Positions 49,574 through 59,207 of a stretch of DNA of 64,000 bases are shown piece by piece; the stretch's first letter is position 1; each line of letters starts with the position of its first letter. The DNA comes from Kovacikia minuta CCNUW1 (lineage in GTDB: Bacteria; Cyanobacteriota; Cyanobacteriia; Leptolyngbyales; Leptolyngbyaceae): assembly GCF_020091585.1 (NCBI RefSeq), contig NZ_CP083582.1:2046001-2110000 (forward strand), in the 5' to 3' direction. Below the pieces are notes generated by a model that was not told where the DNA came from, ran no database searches, and was given only the letters and a program-made list of their open reading frames with translations. The translations under genes were made by a program, and so were the position numbers.

Positions 49574-49948
49574 TCATTTCCTAACTAAATCGTGCCCAAA
49601 GGGCCAGAGTGCCAGCGTCACGAGTTTAAAGTGCTGTCTTGCAAACGGAAGACCCACGATCGTAATGGCCAGAATGACTCCCCAGACTAAATGGCTGAGG
49701 GCAATTCCCCAACCAAACAGCACAATCCAGACAATGTTGAGAATCAGCGCCAGGGTTGTATCAGCGCTGGAATTTCTAACAATTTCCTTGCCAAACGGTG
49801 TAAAAGTGGCAAACCCAAGCTTAATAGCCTCAATTCCAAAAGGGATGCCAATAATGGTCAGGCAGGTTCCCAATCCTCCAAGGATGTAGCCAATCCCGCT
49901 CATGAACCCGCCGAAAACAAGCCAGATAATATTTCCAAATAAACTCAA
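49574..49948 (-). CDS. YccF domain membrane protein
   Basis: 124 residues with two YccF repeats: NIIWLVFGGFMSGIGYILGG and IVWIVLFGWGIALSHLVWG, each followed by a GIPFG/GLPFA loop (TIIGIPFGIEAIKLG and TIVGLPFARQHFKL). About four membrane segments. Function unknown. Monocistronic. Confidence 0.9.
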   Translation of the reverse strand: MSLFGNIIWLVFGGFMSGIGYILGGLGTCLTIIGIPFGIEAIKLGFATFTPFGKEIVRNSSADTTLALILNIVWIVLFGWGIALSHLVWGVILAITIVGLPFARQHFKLVTLALWPFGHDLVRK

Positions 49949-50064
49949 TGCCAGATCTCCTTAACCCAATTGGTCTGAATGGGTGTGATCTCATTTTAGG
50001 GTGCAGATTGGATTGTAGAGTGCGTCAGCCTGGTAGACAAATGGCACTCAATCAACCAAATTTA

Positions 50065-50098
50065 AGATCCCCGACTTTTTGGGAAAAGCTGGGGATCT
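50065..50098. terminator. Hairpin of the TCCCCGA family
   Basis: AGATCCCCGACTTTTT pairs with AAAAGCTGGGGATCT across GGG, one mismatch. It lies between the ends of the spacer separating YccF (divergent) and the next gene's 3' end, so it probably terminates the 50186-50671 gene. Confidence 0.6.
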
Positions 50099-50185
50099 GG
50101 GCTATCAAATGTTACCGAACCCATTGTTGAATCAACCGGACTGATGCATTTTGACTAGAACCTCCGAGGTTTGAGTCAGTCTTAA

Positions 50186-50671
50186 TCACGAATAGCGAGT
50201 CCAGTGGGTGCCGTTCGACCAGGCAATTCGAGCACCATTGTTTTGCAACACACCGGTCACGTTCCATTGGGGCGCAAAGACGCGATCGCCCTTCACATAA
50301 CCGTAGGAAACGCTGCCTTGTTCATTGACGAAGCGATAGCCAAAGGGACCGTTCCGGTAAATATATGTCGTTGCGCCACTGTAGTTTGCATCCGTGTACC
50401 AATCTCCGGCAAGGTTCCGATTTTGGGGGACTGGATTGTTGCATTCCGTAGACATTCTGGAGCGGGTTTCGTAGTGGCTCCGAATCCAGACGCCATTGGC
50501 ATTGTAGTAACCCGGAACGTATTGTTGATAGAAGACTTGATGGGGAGCGCAGGTTCCGCCTCCGCCAATCAGCATTTGAGCTTCCGCTGGTTTGGCATTG
50601 ATTGAAACACCACCCAACATGCCTGCTGCAATTAATGTACCGGCAAGGACGTTCTTTAGTGAGGTAACCAT
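50186..50671 (-). CDS. Secreted protein of unknown function
   Basis: 161 residues. Signal peptide (MVTSLKNVLAGTLIAAGMLG) with a likely cut after KPAEA. The mature part is rich in Tyr, Asn and Gly, with CAPHQVFYQQYVPGYYNANG, two cysteines, and repeats of short strands (YRNGPFGYRFVNEQG, GYVKGDRVFAPQWN) suggestive of a beta-barrel. Not recognised. Confidence 0.75.
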   Translation of the reverse strand: MVTSLKNVLAGTLIAAGMLGGVSINAKPAEAQMLIGGGGTCAPHQVFYQQYVPGYYNANGVWIRSHYETRSRMSTECNNPVPQNRNLAGDWYTDANYSGATTYIYRNGPFGYRFVNEQGSVSYGYVKGDRVFAPQWNVTGVLQNNGARIAWSNGTHWTRYS

Positions 50672-50813
50672 AGCTCTTGTCTCCGAATGAACTTATGGTT
50701 TAAGCATCTCTTTTTCAAACCAGGACTGGAACGAAGATGGATAAGTTAAGGGTAAAGATAAGGAAAACATAGGGAAGCCTGGTAAAATCCTGACTGAATG
50801 GAGAAACCAGAAT

Positions 50814-51485
50814 ATGACAGCTTTCATCTTTCTAGCCGGAGCAAGTCGGGGTGTGGGGCGGGAAATTGCCAGATGTCTGATTGCGCAAAAGTTTAAGGTC
50901 AAGGCGCTCATTCGATCGGAGGCTGCCCGTGCTGACCTGGAGGCTTTGGGTTTAACGGTGATAATGGGAGATGCCCTGAATCCGGCGGAGGTTGAACAAG
51001 CCATGCAGGGGGACGAGATCGAGGCTGTCATCAGCACAGTTGGGGGGCAGCCGACGGATGGCGAGCGGGCAGATTTTAAAGGGAACCGGAATCTGATTGA
51101 TGCAGCGGTTAAGGCTGGGGCAAAAAAATTTATTCTGGTGTCGTCGATCGGGAGCGGTAACAGTGCCCCCGCCCTTCCCTTGCAAGCCCTGGAGACCCTG
51201 AGTTCGGTTCTGGCGGAAAAAGAACAGGCAGAAAATCATTTAATTGCCAGTGGCTTAACCTATACCATCATTCGACCGGGTGGGTTAAAGTCCGAACCCC
51301 CACCCAGAGGGGGTGGCATTTTGACGGAGAATCCTCTGATTGCTGGCACCATCAATCGAACCGATGTGGCAGAGTTAACCTGCCGTTGTCTCACTTCCGA
51401 GAAGGCAAATAACAAGGTTCTGTCTGCGGTCGATCGCACCGCAATCTATGGCACTCCAGAATTTGAGGAATTTGTTTTGGAGTAG
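50814..51485 (+). CDS. NAD(P)-binding SDR-like protein
   Basis: 223 residues. Atypical short-chain dehydrogenase: nucleotide loop FLAGASRGVGREIARCL, GDALNPAEVEQAM, ISTVGGQPTDGER, and FILVSSIGSG, TYTIIRPGGLKS. No YxxxK is seen, so it may be a regulator or assembly factor, as for the Ycf39-like group. Divergent from the secreted-protein gene. Heptad repeats begin 2 bp after the stop. Confidence 0.85.
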   Translation: MTAFIFLAGASRGVGREIARCLIAQKFKVKALIRSEAARADLEALGLTVIMGDALNPAEVEQAMQGDEIEAVISTVGGQPTDGERADFKGNRNLIDAAVKAGAKKFILVSSIGSGNSAPALPLQALETLSSVLAEKEQAENHLIASGLTYTIIRPGGLKSEPPPRGGGILTENPLIAGTINRTDVAELTCRCLTSEKANNKVLSAVDRTAIYGTPEFEEFVLE

Positions 51486-51531
51486 GGGTGTGGGGTGTGG
51501 GGTGTGGGGTGTGGGGTGTAGGGTGTGGGGT
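51486..51531. repeat. Heptad repeats GGGGTGT
   Basis: Six units directly after the stop of the NAD(P)-binding protein gene. They stay in the spacer before the lipoprotein gene. Confidence 0.85.
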
Positions 51532-51563
51532 ATCAATTCATCAATACTGCCTGCCCAATTGAT

Positions 51564-52466
51564 ATGAAAATTCTGTTTATGCAGCCATGTCGCCCTCTAT
51601 TGTTGGGAATAGTCGTGTTTCTGATTCCCGCTTGCACTGTGCAATCACCAACTGCGACTTCACCTCAGCCATCCCCGATCGTCCCTTCCTCCCCCGGTAC
51701 CGCCAGTCCTTCTCCCCAACCCACCATCCCAGGCGATCCCTTTCAGAAGGGAATTGATAAGGCGACCAGTGCTAAAGTATTGGCTCAAGATGGCCAAACC
51801 CCAGAGGATTGGAATCTGGTTATAACCCAGTGGCAACGGGCGATCGCCTTCATGAAAACTGTGCCACGCTCCAGTCGCACCTATGCGTCCGCCCAAAAAT
51901 TGTTGCCCACTTACCAGGCAGAACTTGCCCGCGCTCAACAAATTGCGAAACGGGGGGGGAGAAACCCATCGTCCAGGATCGCCAAAGACAATTCCAAGGG
52001 AGGAATTCCCTTAATTGTGTCTGCGGGGGGGACAGATGCCGATGGGGCAACCACGATCGCCAGTTTGAACCAGCAGCAAATTGACTTTTTCACCAGGCAA
52101 AAACGGTTTGCTGCTAACCTACCTGAGTTAAATAGCAGTTTCCCTGGTAACAATCCAAGCTATGTTTACCGAACTAGTGGAGTTGGCAATAATCGAGCCA
52201 TTTCAACCGCGATCGCCAAACAGGACGGCTTAAATAGCTACATCGGAGCCGTGTTCGTTGTAAGGGACGCAAAAAATAACGATAGAAAAAATAATAATGG
52301 AAAAAATAATGATGGAAAAAATAGCCCTGAGAATAACAACGAGACACCCGACGAAACCATCGTAGCGATCGCCTGCGTCACTGCCCAACCCTCCAAAACT
52401 CCACCCACCATTCCCCAGTTACAAGGGAAGGAAGCGAGATGCCCAGCAGGGTCTTCTAAGTTGTGA
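51564..52466 (+). CDS. Lipoprotein, unknown, with Asn/Lys repeat
   Basis: 300 residues from ATG 51564 (MKILFMQPCRPLLLG); an earlier start at 51525 lies too near the repeats. Lipobox FLIPAC marks a lipoprotein. A Pro/Ser-rich linker follows, then a helical domain with WNLVITQWQRAIAFMKTVP and YQAELARAQQIAKR, like cyanobacterial proteins with a TPR-like region. The C-terminal domain has an RKNNNGKNNDGKN repeat (52275-52325, a 15-bp DNA repeat) and IVAIACVTAQPS. Function unknown. Confidence 0.75.
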   Translation: MKILFMQPCRPLLLGIVVFLIPACTVQSPTATSPQPSPIVPSSPGTASPSPQPTIPGDPFQKGIDKATSAKVLAQDGQTPEDWNLVITQWQRAIAFMKTVPRSSRTYASAQKLLPTYQAELARAQQIAKRGGRNPSSRIAKDNSKGGIPLIVSAGGTDADGATTIASLNQQQIDFFTRQKRFAANLPELNSSFPGNNPSYVYRTSGVGNNRAISTAIAKQDGLNSYIGAVFVVRDAKNNDRKNNNGKNNDGKNSPENNNETPDETIVAIACVTAQPSKTPPTIPQLQGKEARCPAGSSKL

Positions 52467-52473
52467 GAAGGGA

Positions 52474-52630
52474 ATTAGGTGGTAGGTGGTAGGTGGTAGG
52501 TGTCAGGGGATGACAAATAAAAGGCAGAGGACAGAAGGCAGAAGAGAACGCGGAGACACGGAGACACGGGGATGCGGAGAATTCAAAACTCAAAACTCAA
52601 AACTCAAAACTCTTCCCCCCACTCTCCACC
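52474..52630. repeat. Mixed heptad repeats
   Basis: GGTGGTA units, GGAGACACG units and five AACTCAAA units fill the spacer between the lipoprotein gene and glutamine synthetase. Confidence 0.8.
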
Positions 52631-52707
52631 TTCAATTTCGTGTTTCGTGATACAAAACCATCCCATCAGGGTTGATTTACTGAAGGGCAATCGTTGGAGT
52701 ATGTGCA

Positions 52708-54036
52708 ATGGTTGGAACAGTGTCCAAGTCTGAAACAAAGTCCCTGGTTGAATTTGCCGAGGAAATGAAGCTTGATTTTTTCCTGGTGTCCTTTACGGAT
52801 TTGTTAGGAGGAACGCGCGCCAAGCTTGTGCCAGCGGCAAAGGTTGCTGCGGTTGAATCAGATGGTGCGTTTTTTGCTCCCTTTGCCTGCCATTTAGGAC
52901 TTGGGCCGGATGCCAATGACATTGCTGCCATTCCTGACCCCAACTCGTTGATTGTTTTGCCCTGGCAGCCCAATGTTGCCTGGGTTGCCAGCGATGTTTA
53001 CCTGGACGGCAAGCCTTTTGGGGCAGCTCCGCGGGTGATTCTGAAGCAAGTGCTTCAGCGCGGTGAGGAACTGGGCTACCGCTACAAAGCGGGAGTCGAA
53101 GCAGAGTTTATGCTGCTGAAAAAGGAAGGAACCAGTTTTCAGGTTGCTGATGCGTTGGATATTTCCACCCGTCCTTGTTATGACCAACTTAACTTAATGC
53201 GTCAGTTTGACTTCATTTCCACAGTGGTAAAGAATCTGGAGCAGTTGGGTTGGGGTCCCTACCAGTGTGATCACGAAGACGCGAATGGACAGTTTGAGAT
53301 TAACTGGACCTACAGTGATGCGTTGACAACCTGCGATCGCCACGTCTTTTTCAAATACATGGTCAAAACCCTTGCGGAACAGCACGGGCTGACCGCAACC
53401 TTCATGCCGAAGCCATTTAGCAATTTGACTGGCAATGGCGCGCACGTTCACATGAGCCTGTGGGACGGCAATTCCAATGTATTTGCCAATGCTTCTGATG
53501 AAATGGGGCTTTCCTCCCTGGCTTACGAATTTCTCGGCGGAGTGCTTGCCCATGCGCGCGGTTTGGCGGCATTATGCAATCCCACAATTAATTCCTATCG
53601 CCGCTTGGGAGCCACTACGACTACCTCTGGCAGTACCTGGAGTCCCCGCTATGTCTCCTACGGCGGCAACAACCGCACCCACATGATTCGGATACCGGAA
53701 GGGGGACGGTTTGAATGTCGTCTGGTCGATGGCTCTGCTAACCTGTATTTGGCGTTGGCAGGGCTACTAGCAGCGGGATTGGATGGAATTACAAATCACC
53801 TGCAACCCGGAAAACGCATCGACGAAAACATGTTTGTACGCGGCTCCGAGTTTCCTGACCTGCCCACCCTGCCCACTAGCCTGCTGGAAGCGCTTCACGC
53901 CCTGACCCAGGATGAATTATTGCTAACAACTTTGGGAGAGGGAGCAAAAACCTACATGGACTTCAAACACCAGGAATGGAATGACTATAGTGCGGTAGTC
54001 ACCGATTGGGAGTTACAACAGTATGTGACCTGTTAA
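52708..54036 (+). CDS. glnT: Glutamine synthetase-family ligase, GlnT type
   Basis: 442 residues. It has the GS catalytic fold: YKAGVEAEFMLLK (metal-binding Glu), QFEINWTYSDALTTCDRH, FMPKPFSNLTGNGAHVHMSLW (the ATP/ammonia HVHMS loop), and RIPEGGRFECRLVDGSANLYLAL. The sequence belongs with 'type III glutamate-ammonia ligase' (GlnT) proteins rather than GlnA or GlnN. It may make glutamine or a gamma-glutamyl amide. GGAG lies upstream of the ATG at normal spacing. No glnA-type riboswitch is visible. Confidence 0.85.
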   Translation: MVGTVSKSETKSLVEFAEEMKLDFFLVSFTDLLGGTRAKLVPAAKVAAVESDGAFFAPFACHLGLGPDANDIAAIPDPNSLIVLPWQPNVAWVASDVYLDGKPFGAAPRVILKQVLQRGEELGYRYKAGVEAEFMLLKKEGTSFQVADALDISTRPCYDQLNLMRQFDFISTVVKNLEQLGWGPYQCDHEDANGQFEINWTYSDALTTCDRHVFFKYMVKTLAEQHGLTATFMPKPFSNLTGNGAHVHMSLWDGNSNVFANASDEMGLSSLAYEFLGGVLAHARGLAALCNPTINSYRRLGATTTTSGSTWSPRYVSYGGNNRTHMIRIPEGGRFECRLVDGSANLYLALAGLLAAGLDGITNHLQPGKRIDENMFVRGSEFPDLPTLPTSLLEALHALTQDELLLTTLGEGAKTYMDFKHQEWNDYSAVVTDWELQQYVTC

Positions 54037-54046
54037 TCTGCAATGA

Positions 54047-54814
54047 ATGATTAATCCCACCCTCCAAAACCAGCGGAACTTATGTGGACGGTTATCTGTC
54101 TGCTTGAGTCCACGATCTCCCAGGCGCTTTGATCTGCAAGCCTTCAGTAAAGGTTTTCTGCTCAGTATCACCCTTACAGCCTTAACAACTCAATCCTTCC
54201 CATCTATGGCTTCCATTGGGCTGGCTGAATGGAGTGTTTACACACCCGGAGGGAACCTGATTTCCCACGAAGATGGGTGGAAGCAAACCTATGGAGACTG
54301 CCTCCGGGCAGATGATTCTGATAGCACCTTACCCGCTGAAACACGCCAGAAGGTTTACGTTGCTTTTTTAGAGCAGTGGCGCTACTACAAAAATCATGTG
54401 ATTGGAAAAAGCAAAGCAGGTTTCTTTCTGTTCCACGAGACCAACAAGCAGGTGACCTATTTTCGGAGTGAGCCAGCCCTGATGGCAGCGATCGCGGCTC
54501 AGAATTTGGGAACCCCTAAGTCTGACTGGTTAACGGGTCAGGATGGCTGGAATGAAGCATGGCTGCCCACCTTATGGAAACCCTGTCAACCCTTTCTGCG
54601 TAGGAATGGCAAACCTAATCAGCCTCAACCAGATGGAGCGGGAGCACTTTCTGCGTAGGAATGTCAAAAAATCCTATCCCCTGAAAAGCTCGTGCTGTAC
54701 CGTGAAACAACCTGGGGGCGAGTCTGTAAAAAACTCAAGGCTAATCCATCAGCAGACCCAGCAGAACAGAAAAATTGGCAAGAATTCTGTGCCCTGATCC
54801 TCAATCCTCAGTAA
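54047..54814 (+). pseudogene. Unknown exported protein, interrupted
   Basis: The first 203 codons have a hydrophobic N-terminal segment (FLLSITLTALTTQSFP), then WKQTYGDCLRADDSD, VAFLEQWRYYKNHVIGK and GFFLFHETNKQVTYF. A TAG at 54656-54658 stops the frame. The same frame continues past it as ILSPEKLVLYRETTWGRVC and NWQEFCALILNPQ to 54814. Between, the second frame reads the more protein-like LISLNQMEREHFLRRNVK. So there are either two compensating indels or one stop. A 17-bp direct repeat (CTTTCTGCGTAGGAATG at 54592 and 54647) spans the spot. Family unknown. Confidence 0.55.
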
Positions 54815-55408
54815 CAACAAAGGGTAAATGTTCTGACTAATTTTTGTGGGAACTGATCGATCTCTCAGATAACTGATTGGTACCTTTCAACTCCCATCCG
54901 TTGCGAATGGTGGAAAGTTAAGAATGGAATCAAAACGGGCGTTGTGTGTTCCAAAATACTTTTGTCGCGATTGAGATACGGGCAAAAATTATGGTTTTTA
55001 ATTCATCAACAAAAACAGGCTCACCCGTTTCTGTTCAGCCCTCACGCTCAGAACGCACTCAACAAATGAACAACCTCAACAAATTCATTGTTATGAAATA
55101 GGATTTTTGAGATAAATTTTAAATATCTTTTCAAAGATGGAGTAATCCTATTTGAGTTGTCAGAAAGTCTTCGAGGCTCAGACGTCAGTAGTCAGCGATC
55201 GGCAAAAGTCGATCGTTGCCCGCTCAATGATTAAGTTTCGCTTCCAATTGATTTAGGGCTGCTATACTTCTGCGATAAATTTCCCTAGGTATCTTGCAAA
55301 AATAAGTAGCGTAAGCCTCTCGCTGACCACGGCTAAAAACCTGTTCAACTTATTTTCTACAAGCTGCCTTACACCGTTCACCAATAGATTCAACGAGGAC
55401 CCAACCGT
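54815..55408. other. 594-bp spacer upstream of dps
   Basis: No large gene. A 36-codon frame (54991-55101, MVFNSSTKTGSPVSVQPS) might encode a small peptide; it has no clear binding site and I do not recognise it. The rest is AT-rich and should hold the dps promoter; a TATACT at about 55263 is a possible -10 box but lacks a good partner. Confidence 0.4.
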
Positions 55409-56053
55409 ATGAGTAACAACGGTAGCACCCAGATTCTTTATTCAACTCGAATCGATCTTTCCGCTGATATTCGTTCAAAAGTTATCGCGTTGCTCAATCA
55501 AACTTTGGCAGCCACGTTGGATCTTAAAACACAGGTGAAACAGGCTCACTGGAATGTCAAGGGTTTAGATTTTTATCAGTTGCATGAACTGTTTGATGAG
55601 TTTGCGGCTGAACTTGAGGAATACATTGATATGGTTGCTGAGCGAATCACCGCATTAGGAGGATTAGCCATCGGAACCGCCCGCGCCGCCGCCGCAAACT
55701 CCATTCTGCCAGAATATCCGTTTGACATTCTGGATGGAAAAGATCACGTCACTGCCCTTGCCGATCGGTTTGCCCCCTATGCCAAACATTTACGGGATGG
55801 CATCGCCCAAACCGATGACTTAGGAGATGCGGATACCGCTGACCTCTACACCGAACTATCCCGCGCGATCGATAAAGACCTGTGGTTCCTGGAAGCTCAT
55901 CTGCAAGCCGGAGAATCGGTAATCAGTAGTAATGGGGCGGTTCCTAAAACGGCAAAAACAGCAGCTACCCGATCCACTGCGGCAAAATCAACAAGCACAA
56001 AAGCAGCCTCGACAAAAACATCGGTACGGAAACCAAGGGCAAAGAGTAAGTAA
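55409..56053 (+). CDS. dps: Dps-family ferritin with a histone-like tail
   Basis: 214 residues. The ferroxidase-site residues are present: QAHWNVKGLDFYQLHELFDEFA (given in part: QAHWNVKG and HELFDEFAAELEEY). Dps dodecamers oxidise iron with peroxide and protect DNA. Unusually, the last about 45 residues are rich in Lys, Thr, Ala and Ser (KTAKTAATRSTAAKSTSTKA), like histone H1 tails, and should bind DNA directly. The stop overlaps the start of the thioredoxin gene (TAATG). Confidence 0.92.
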   Translation: MSNNGSTQILYSTRIDLSADIRSKVIALLNQTLAATLDLKTQVKQAHWNVKGLDFYQLHELFDEFAAELEEYIDMVAERITALGGLAIGTARAAAANSILPEYPFDILDGKDHVTALADRFAPYAKHLRDGIAQTDDLGDADTADLYTELSRAIDKDLWFLEAHLQAGESVISSNGAVPKTAKTAATRSTAAKSTSTKAASTKTSVRKPRAKSK

Positions 56054-56874
56054 TGGGAGCTTCAATTTCGGTAGATCACGATAGCTTCGCCACGGAAGTG
56101 ATTGAGAGATCCTATGAGAAACCCGTTCTGGTAGACTTCTTTGCCACCTGGTGCGGACCCTGTCAGATGCTTAAGCCCATCCTGGAAAAGCTGGTGCAAG
56201 AGTATGACTTTGTGCTGGCAAAGGTCGATATTGATCAAAATCCCGACCTTGCCCAGACCTACGGTGTGCAGGGAGTTCCCGACGTTAAGGTGGTGGTGGA
56301 CGGGCAGGTGAGTGAGGGCTTTGTTGGCGTCCTTCCAGAATCCCAATTGCGCCAACTTCTGGCACAACTAAATCTCAAATCTGTCCTGGATGAGGCTTTG
56401 GAAACTATCTACACCGAAGCCTCACTTGGCAATGTAGAAAAGGCAAAATCCCTTTTAGAAGACCTGTTGCAGCACCACTCAAAAAATCCTGGGGTGATAC
56501 TGGAAGCCGCAAACTTTTACCTTGAGGTTGGTGAATTAGAAACTGCCGAGAAACTTCTAGAGCCTATTCAAGAATATGAGAAGGAATATTTTGTCCCTGC
56601 AAAAACCTTGAAGGCGTTGATCCTATTTAAGCGGTCTGCCAGCCAACCCGGAGGCAATCACGAACTGGATCAGCAATTTCGTCAGGCAGTTCAAGCCGTT
56701 TTAGAGGAAAACTACAAGCTGGCCCTACAACAATTCCTGGCGATTGTCAGCCAGGATCGACGCTATAAGGACGATGGAGCCAGGAAAGCAATGCTGGCAA
56801 TTTTTGACATTCTGGGTGACGACCATCCCCTCACCAAAGACTACCGCAAACAACTAACACGAGTGTTGTATTAA
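56053..56874 (+). CDS. Thioredoxin-TPR fusion (CnoX/YbbN-like)
   Basis: 273 residues. Thioredoxin domain (1-110) with the active site ATWCGPCQ (WCGPC 33-37) and cis-Pro in QGVPDVKVV. The C-terminal half is TPR-like (EKAKSLLEDLLQHHSKNPG, ELETAEKLLEP) and includes the YbbN-type end. Members chaperone proteins under oxidative (chlorine) stress. Overlap with dps by 1 bp places both in an oxidative stress operon. Confidence 0.9.
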   Translation: MGASISVDHDSFATEVIERSYEKPVLVDFFATWCGPCQMLKPILEKLVQEYDFVLAKVDIDQNPDLAQTYGVQGVPDVKVVVDGQVSEGFVGVLPESQLRQLLAQLNLKSVLDEALETIYTEASLGNVEKAKSLLEDLLQHHSKNPGVILEAANFYLEVGELETAEKLLEPIQEYEKEYFVPAKTLKALILFKRSASQPGGNHELDQQFRQAVQAVLEENYKLALQQFLAIVSQDRRYKDDGARKAMLAIFDILGDDHPLTKDYRKQLTRVLY

Positions 56875-57292
56875 TTAAGTTGCTGGATGTCAGATATCAG
56901 GTGATAGGTAGAAAATAGGCTTCGGTGTGAGTGCTTCGGCGGTGAGCCTCAGCCGCACTGCTCAGCCGAAGGAGGGCACGGGGCAGAGGAAAAAAGGTGA
57001 AAATTGTTAGCCCCATGTCCTGCTTCGTTTGCAGGATTGCTTTCAGAAATTGACTGTATCTTTAGCATTCCTTTCTACTGAAAGGTGTAGCCTGGTAGTC
57101 TGTCAACTTTCAGTCGAGGGATAGGGCTGCTTGAGTAAGGTTATTTTTTTGAGAGGATTTAATCCCTCAAGAAATTCTTGACAGAACACTAGTCAGGGCG
57201 TTTGTTCTCTAGCGAACCCCTTTGTCACTGGCGATTCATTCCCTGGTCCCTGGCCCGTGACACTTCTTATAAAATTGGGTTTTGGAGGATCG
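56875..57292. other. 418-bp spacer, no gene seen
   Basis: It contains a GC-rich inverted stretch (GCTTCGGCGGTGAGCC ... GCTCAGCCGAAG, 56931-56980) and a small hairpin TTGAGAGGATT/AATCCCTCAA (57149-57170). A CCCTGGT repeat pair is near 57241. GGAGG just before ATG 57293 marks the deoC binding site. Confidence 0.45.
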
Positions 57293-57979
57293 ATGGCAGC
57301 GGTATCCCCTAATGATATTAACCTTGCGCCTTTTATTGATCACGCGCTACTAACCCCTACAGCAACTCCTGAACAGGTCGAACAGTGGTGTACGGATGCC
57401 GATCGGTTTCAATTTGCAACAGTCTGTGTTCAGCCTGCCTATGTGCAATTGGCAGCGAATTTTTTGCATGGCAAAAGTCCACGGGTCTGTGCGGTGATTG
57501 GCTTTCCCTACGGTGCAACCACCTCCGCCGTAAAGCTATTTGAGGCGCAGGAAGCGGTTGAAAATGGAGCCTCAGAACTGGATGTGGTGATTAATCTGGG
57601 TTGGCTGAAGGCAGGTAAGACCAGTGAGTTGCACCGAGAGATTGCTGAAATTCGGGAAGAAACAGGACAAACCATTAAAGCCATCCTTGAAATGGCACTT
57701 TTGACGGAGGCAGAAAAACGTCTGGCAGCTGAAGTATGTATGGATGCTGGAGCCGCCTACCTGAAAACCAGCACGGGTTTGTATGGGGGAGCCACGATCG
57801 CCGATGTCCGATTGCTTAAGGAACTAACTAAAGACAGGGTTGGAATTAAGGCTTCCGGGGGAATTCGTACTGCTGAACAAGCCATAGAGTTGATTATTGC
57901 CGGAGCCACCCGATTAGGTACCTCCCGCGGTCCCGATCTTATTCGTCAGCGCGATACCCTAGGAAAGGATGAACGATGA
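57293..57979 (+). CDS. deoC: Deoxyribose-phosphate aldolase
   Basis: 228 residues from ATG 57293, chosen because GGAGG lies 4 bases upstream; an open frame to 57257 is not conserved. Class I aldolase: [35 protein letters not shown], and the Schiff-base Lys158 in [12 protein letters not shown]; then [10 protein letters not shown]. It splits deoxyribose 5-phosphate into glyceraldehyde 3-phosphate and acetaldehyde. Complete. Confidence 0.95.
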   Translation: MAAVSPNDINLAPFIDHALLTPTATPEQVEQWCTDADRFQFATVCVQPAYVQLAANFLHGKSPRVCAVIGFPYGATTSAVKLFEAQEAVENGASELDVVINLGWLKAGKTSELHREIAEIREETGQTIKAILEMALLTEAEKRLAAEVCMDAGAAYLKTSTGLYGGATIADVRLLKELTKDRVGIKASGGIRTAEQAIELIIAGATRLGTSRGPDLIRQRDTLGKDER

Positions 57980-58148
57980 GAAATGGGGGATGAGGGATGG
58001 GGGATGAGGGATGACAAATCAAAATCATTGACTACCCACTCGCTCACGCCCTAAAACATAAAATTCAAAACATAAGATCATACCCCTTTCATCCCCCATC
58101 CCTTATTCTTTCCCTACCCCCTCTCCCCTACCACCTGACACCTCTTCC

Positions 58149-59187
58149 ATGAGCCGCACCTATAAAGTGACTGGAATTAATCTCAAAAGCATGCCAATGG
58201 GTGAGGCAGATCGGTTACTCACGATTTTAACCAGAGAGTTGGGCTTGATTCGAGCCGTCGCAATGGGAGCGCGGAAGCATGGATCGAGCCTGGGAGGGCG
58301 GAGTGGGTTGTTTGTGGTGAATGAGTTGTTGATTGCCAAGGGACGATCGCTCGATAAGGTCGCCCAGGCAGAAACCCTGGAGTCCTACCCTGGCTTGAGC
58401 CAGGACTTGAAGAAGCTGACCGCCAGCCAGTATTTGGCAGAGCTTTGCCTGTGTCAGGCATTGAGTGACCAACCCCAGGAAGAACTCTTTTGCCTGCTGA
58501 ATGAGCAGTTGAAGCGCTTAGAGCGATCAGCCGCATCCCAGGTTTTGCCTTACCTGACCCATGCAGTCTTTCAACTCTTAATTCTGTCTGGAGTCGTGCC
58601 TCAGGTTCATCTTTGCTGTGTCACCCGCCAACCCCTGGTACCCCAATTTTGCTGAACCAGATTGGCGAATTGGATTTAGCATTCCCACAGGAGGAGTAGT
58701 GACCCTGGAAGCGCTAGAACAACTACGAACCAAAAAAAATCCGCAACGCTCCCAACTAAGCAATGATGGAAAAGGAGATTTGGGTGCCCCCATCCAGACC
58801 GCCACTTCCCATCCAGCTCAATATCGGGTCGCTGAGGCAGAGAGGGGCAATCGCTCCTACCACTCTTCCTCGCTGTTAAATACTCACCTGGGGGCGATCG
58901 ATCTGGCTCTTCTCCAACAACTTGCCCAGGTAGAGTTGCCGGATTCGATGGAAATGAGAAAATATGAAGGCACGGTTTTAATGAGGGCTGAGCAGCTTTC
59001 AGCCTCCGCCGATCGTTCTCCACTTCAACCTGGTTACGGTTCCCCTGGCTCCAACGGCGATCTTTCCTTCCCAGCCCATACCTGGTCTTCCGTCGAACGC
59101 ATCCTCCGCAACTACGCCCAATACCATTTCGACCGTCCGATCCGATCCGCTACCCTCATTGATGCTTGTTTTGCCGCTGGCACCTAA
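58149..59187 (+). pseudogene. recO: DNA repair protein RecO, frameshifted
   Basis: The N-terminal OB domain ([21 protein letters not shown]) and helical part are in one frame to [10 protein letters not shown]. One extra C in CCCC (58641-58644) breaks it; the next frame continues as [19 protein letters not shown] and ends VERILRNYAQYHFDRPIRS, the RecO C-terminus. With the base removed it is a full protein of about 345 residues, longer than most because of a low-complexity middle. RecO loads RecA and anneals ssDNA. As recO is important, a sequence error is likely. Confidence 0.85.
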
Positions 59188-59207
59188 CTCCCACCCCCTG
59201 TAAATCC

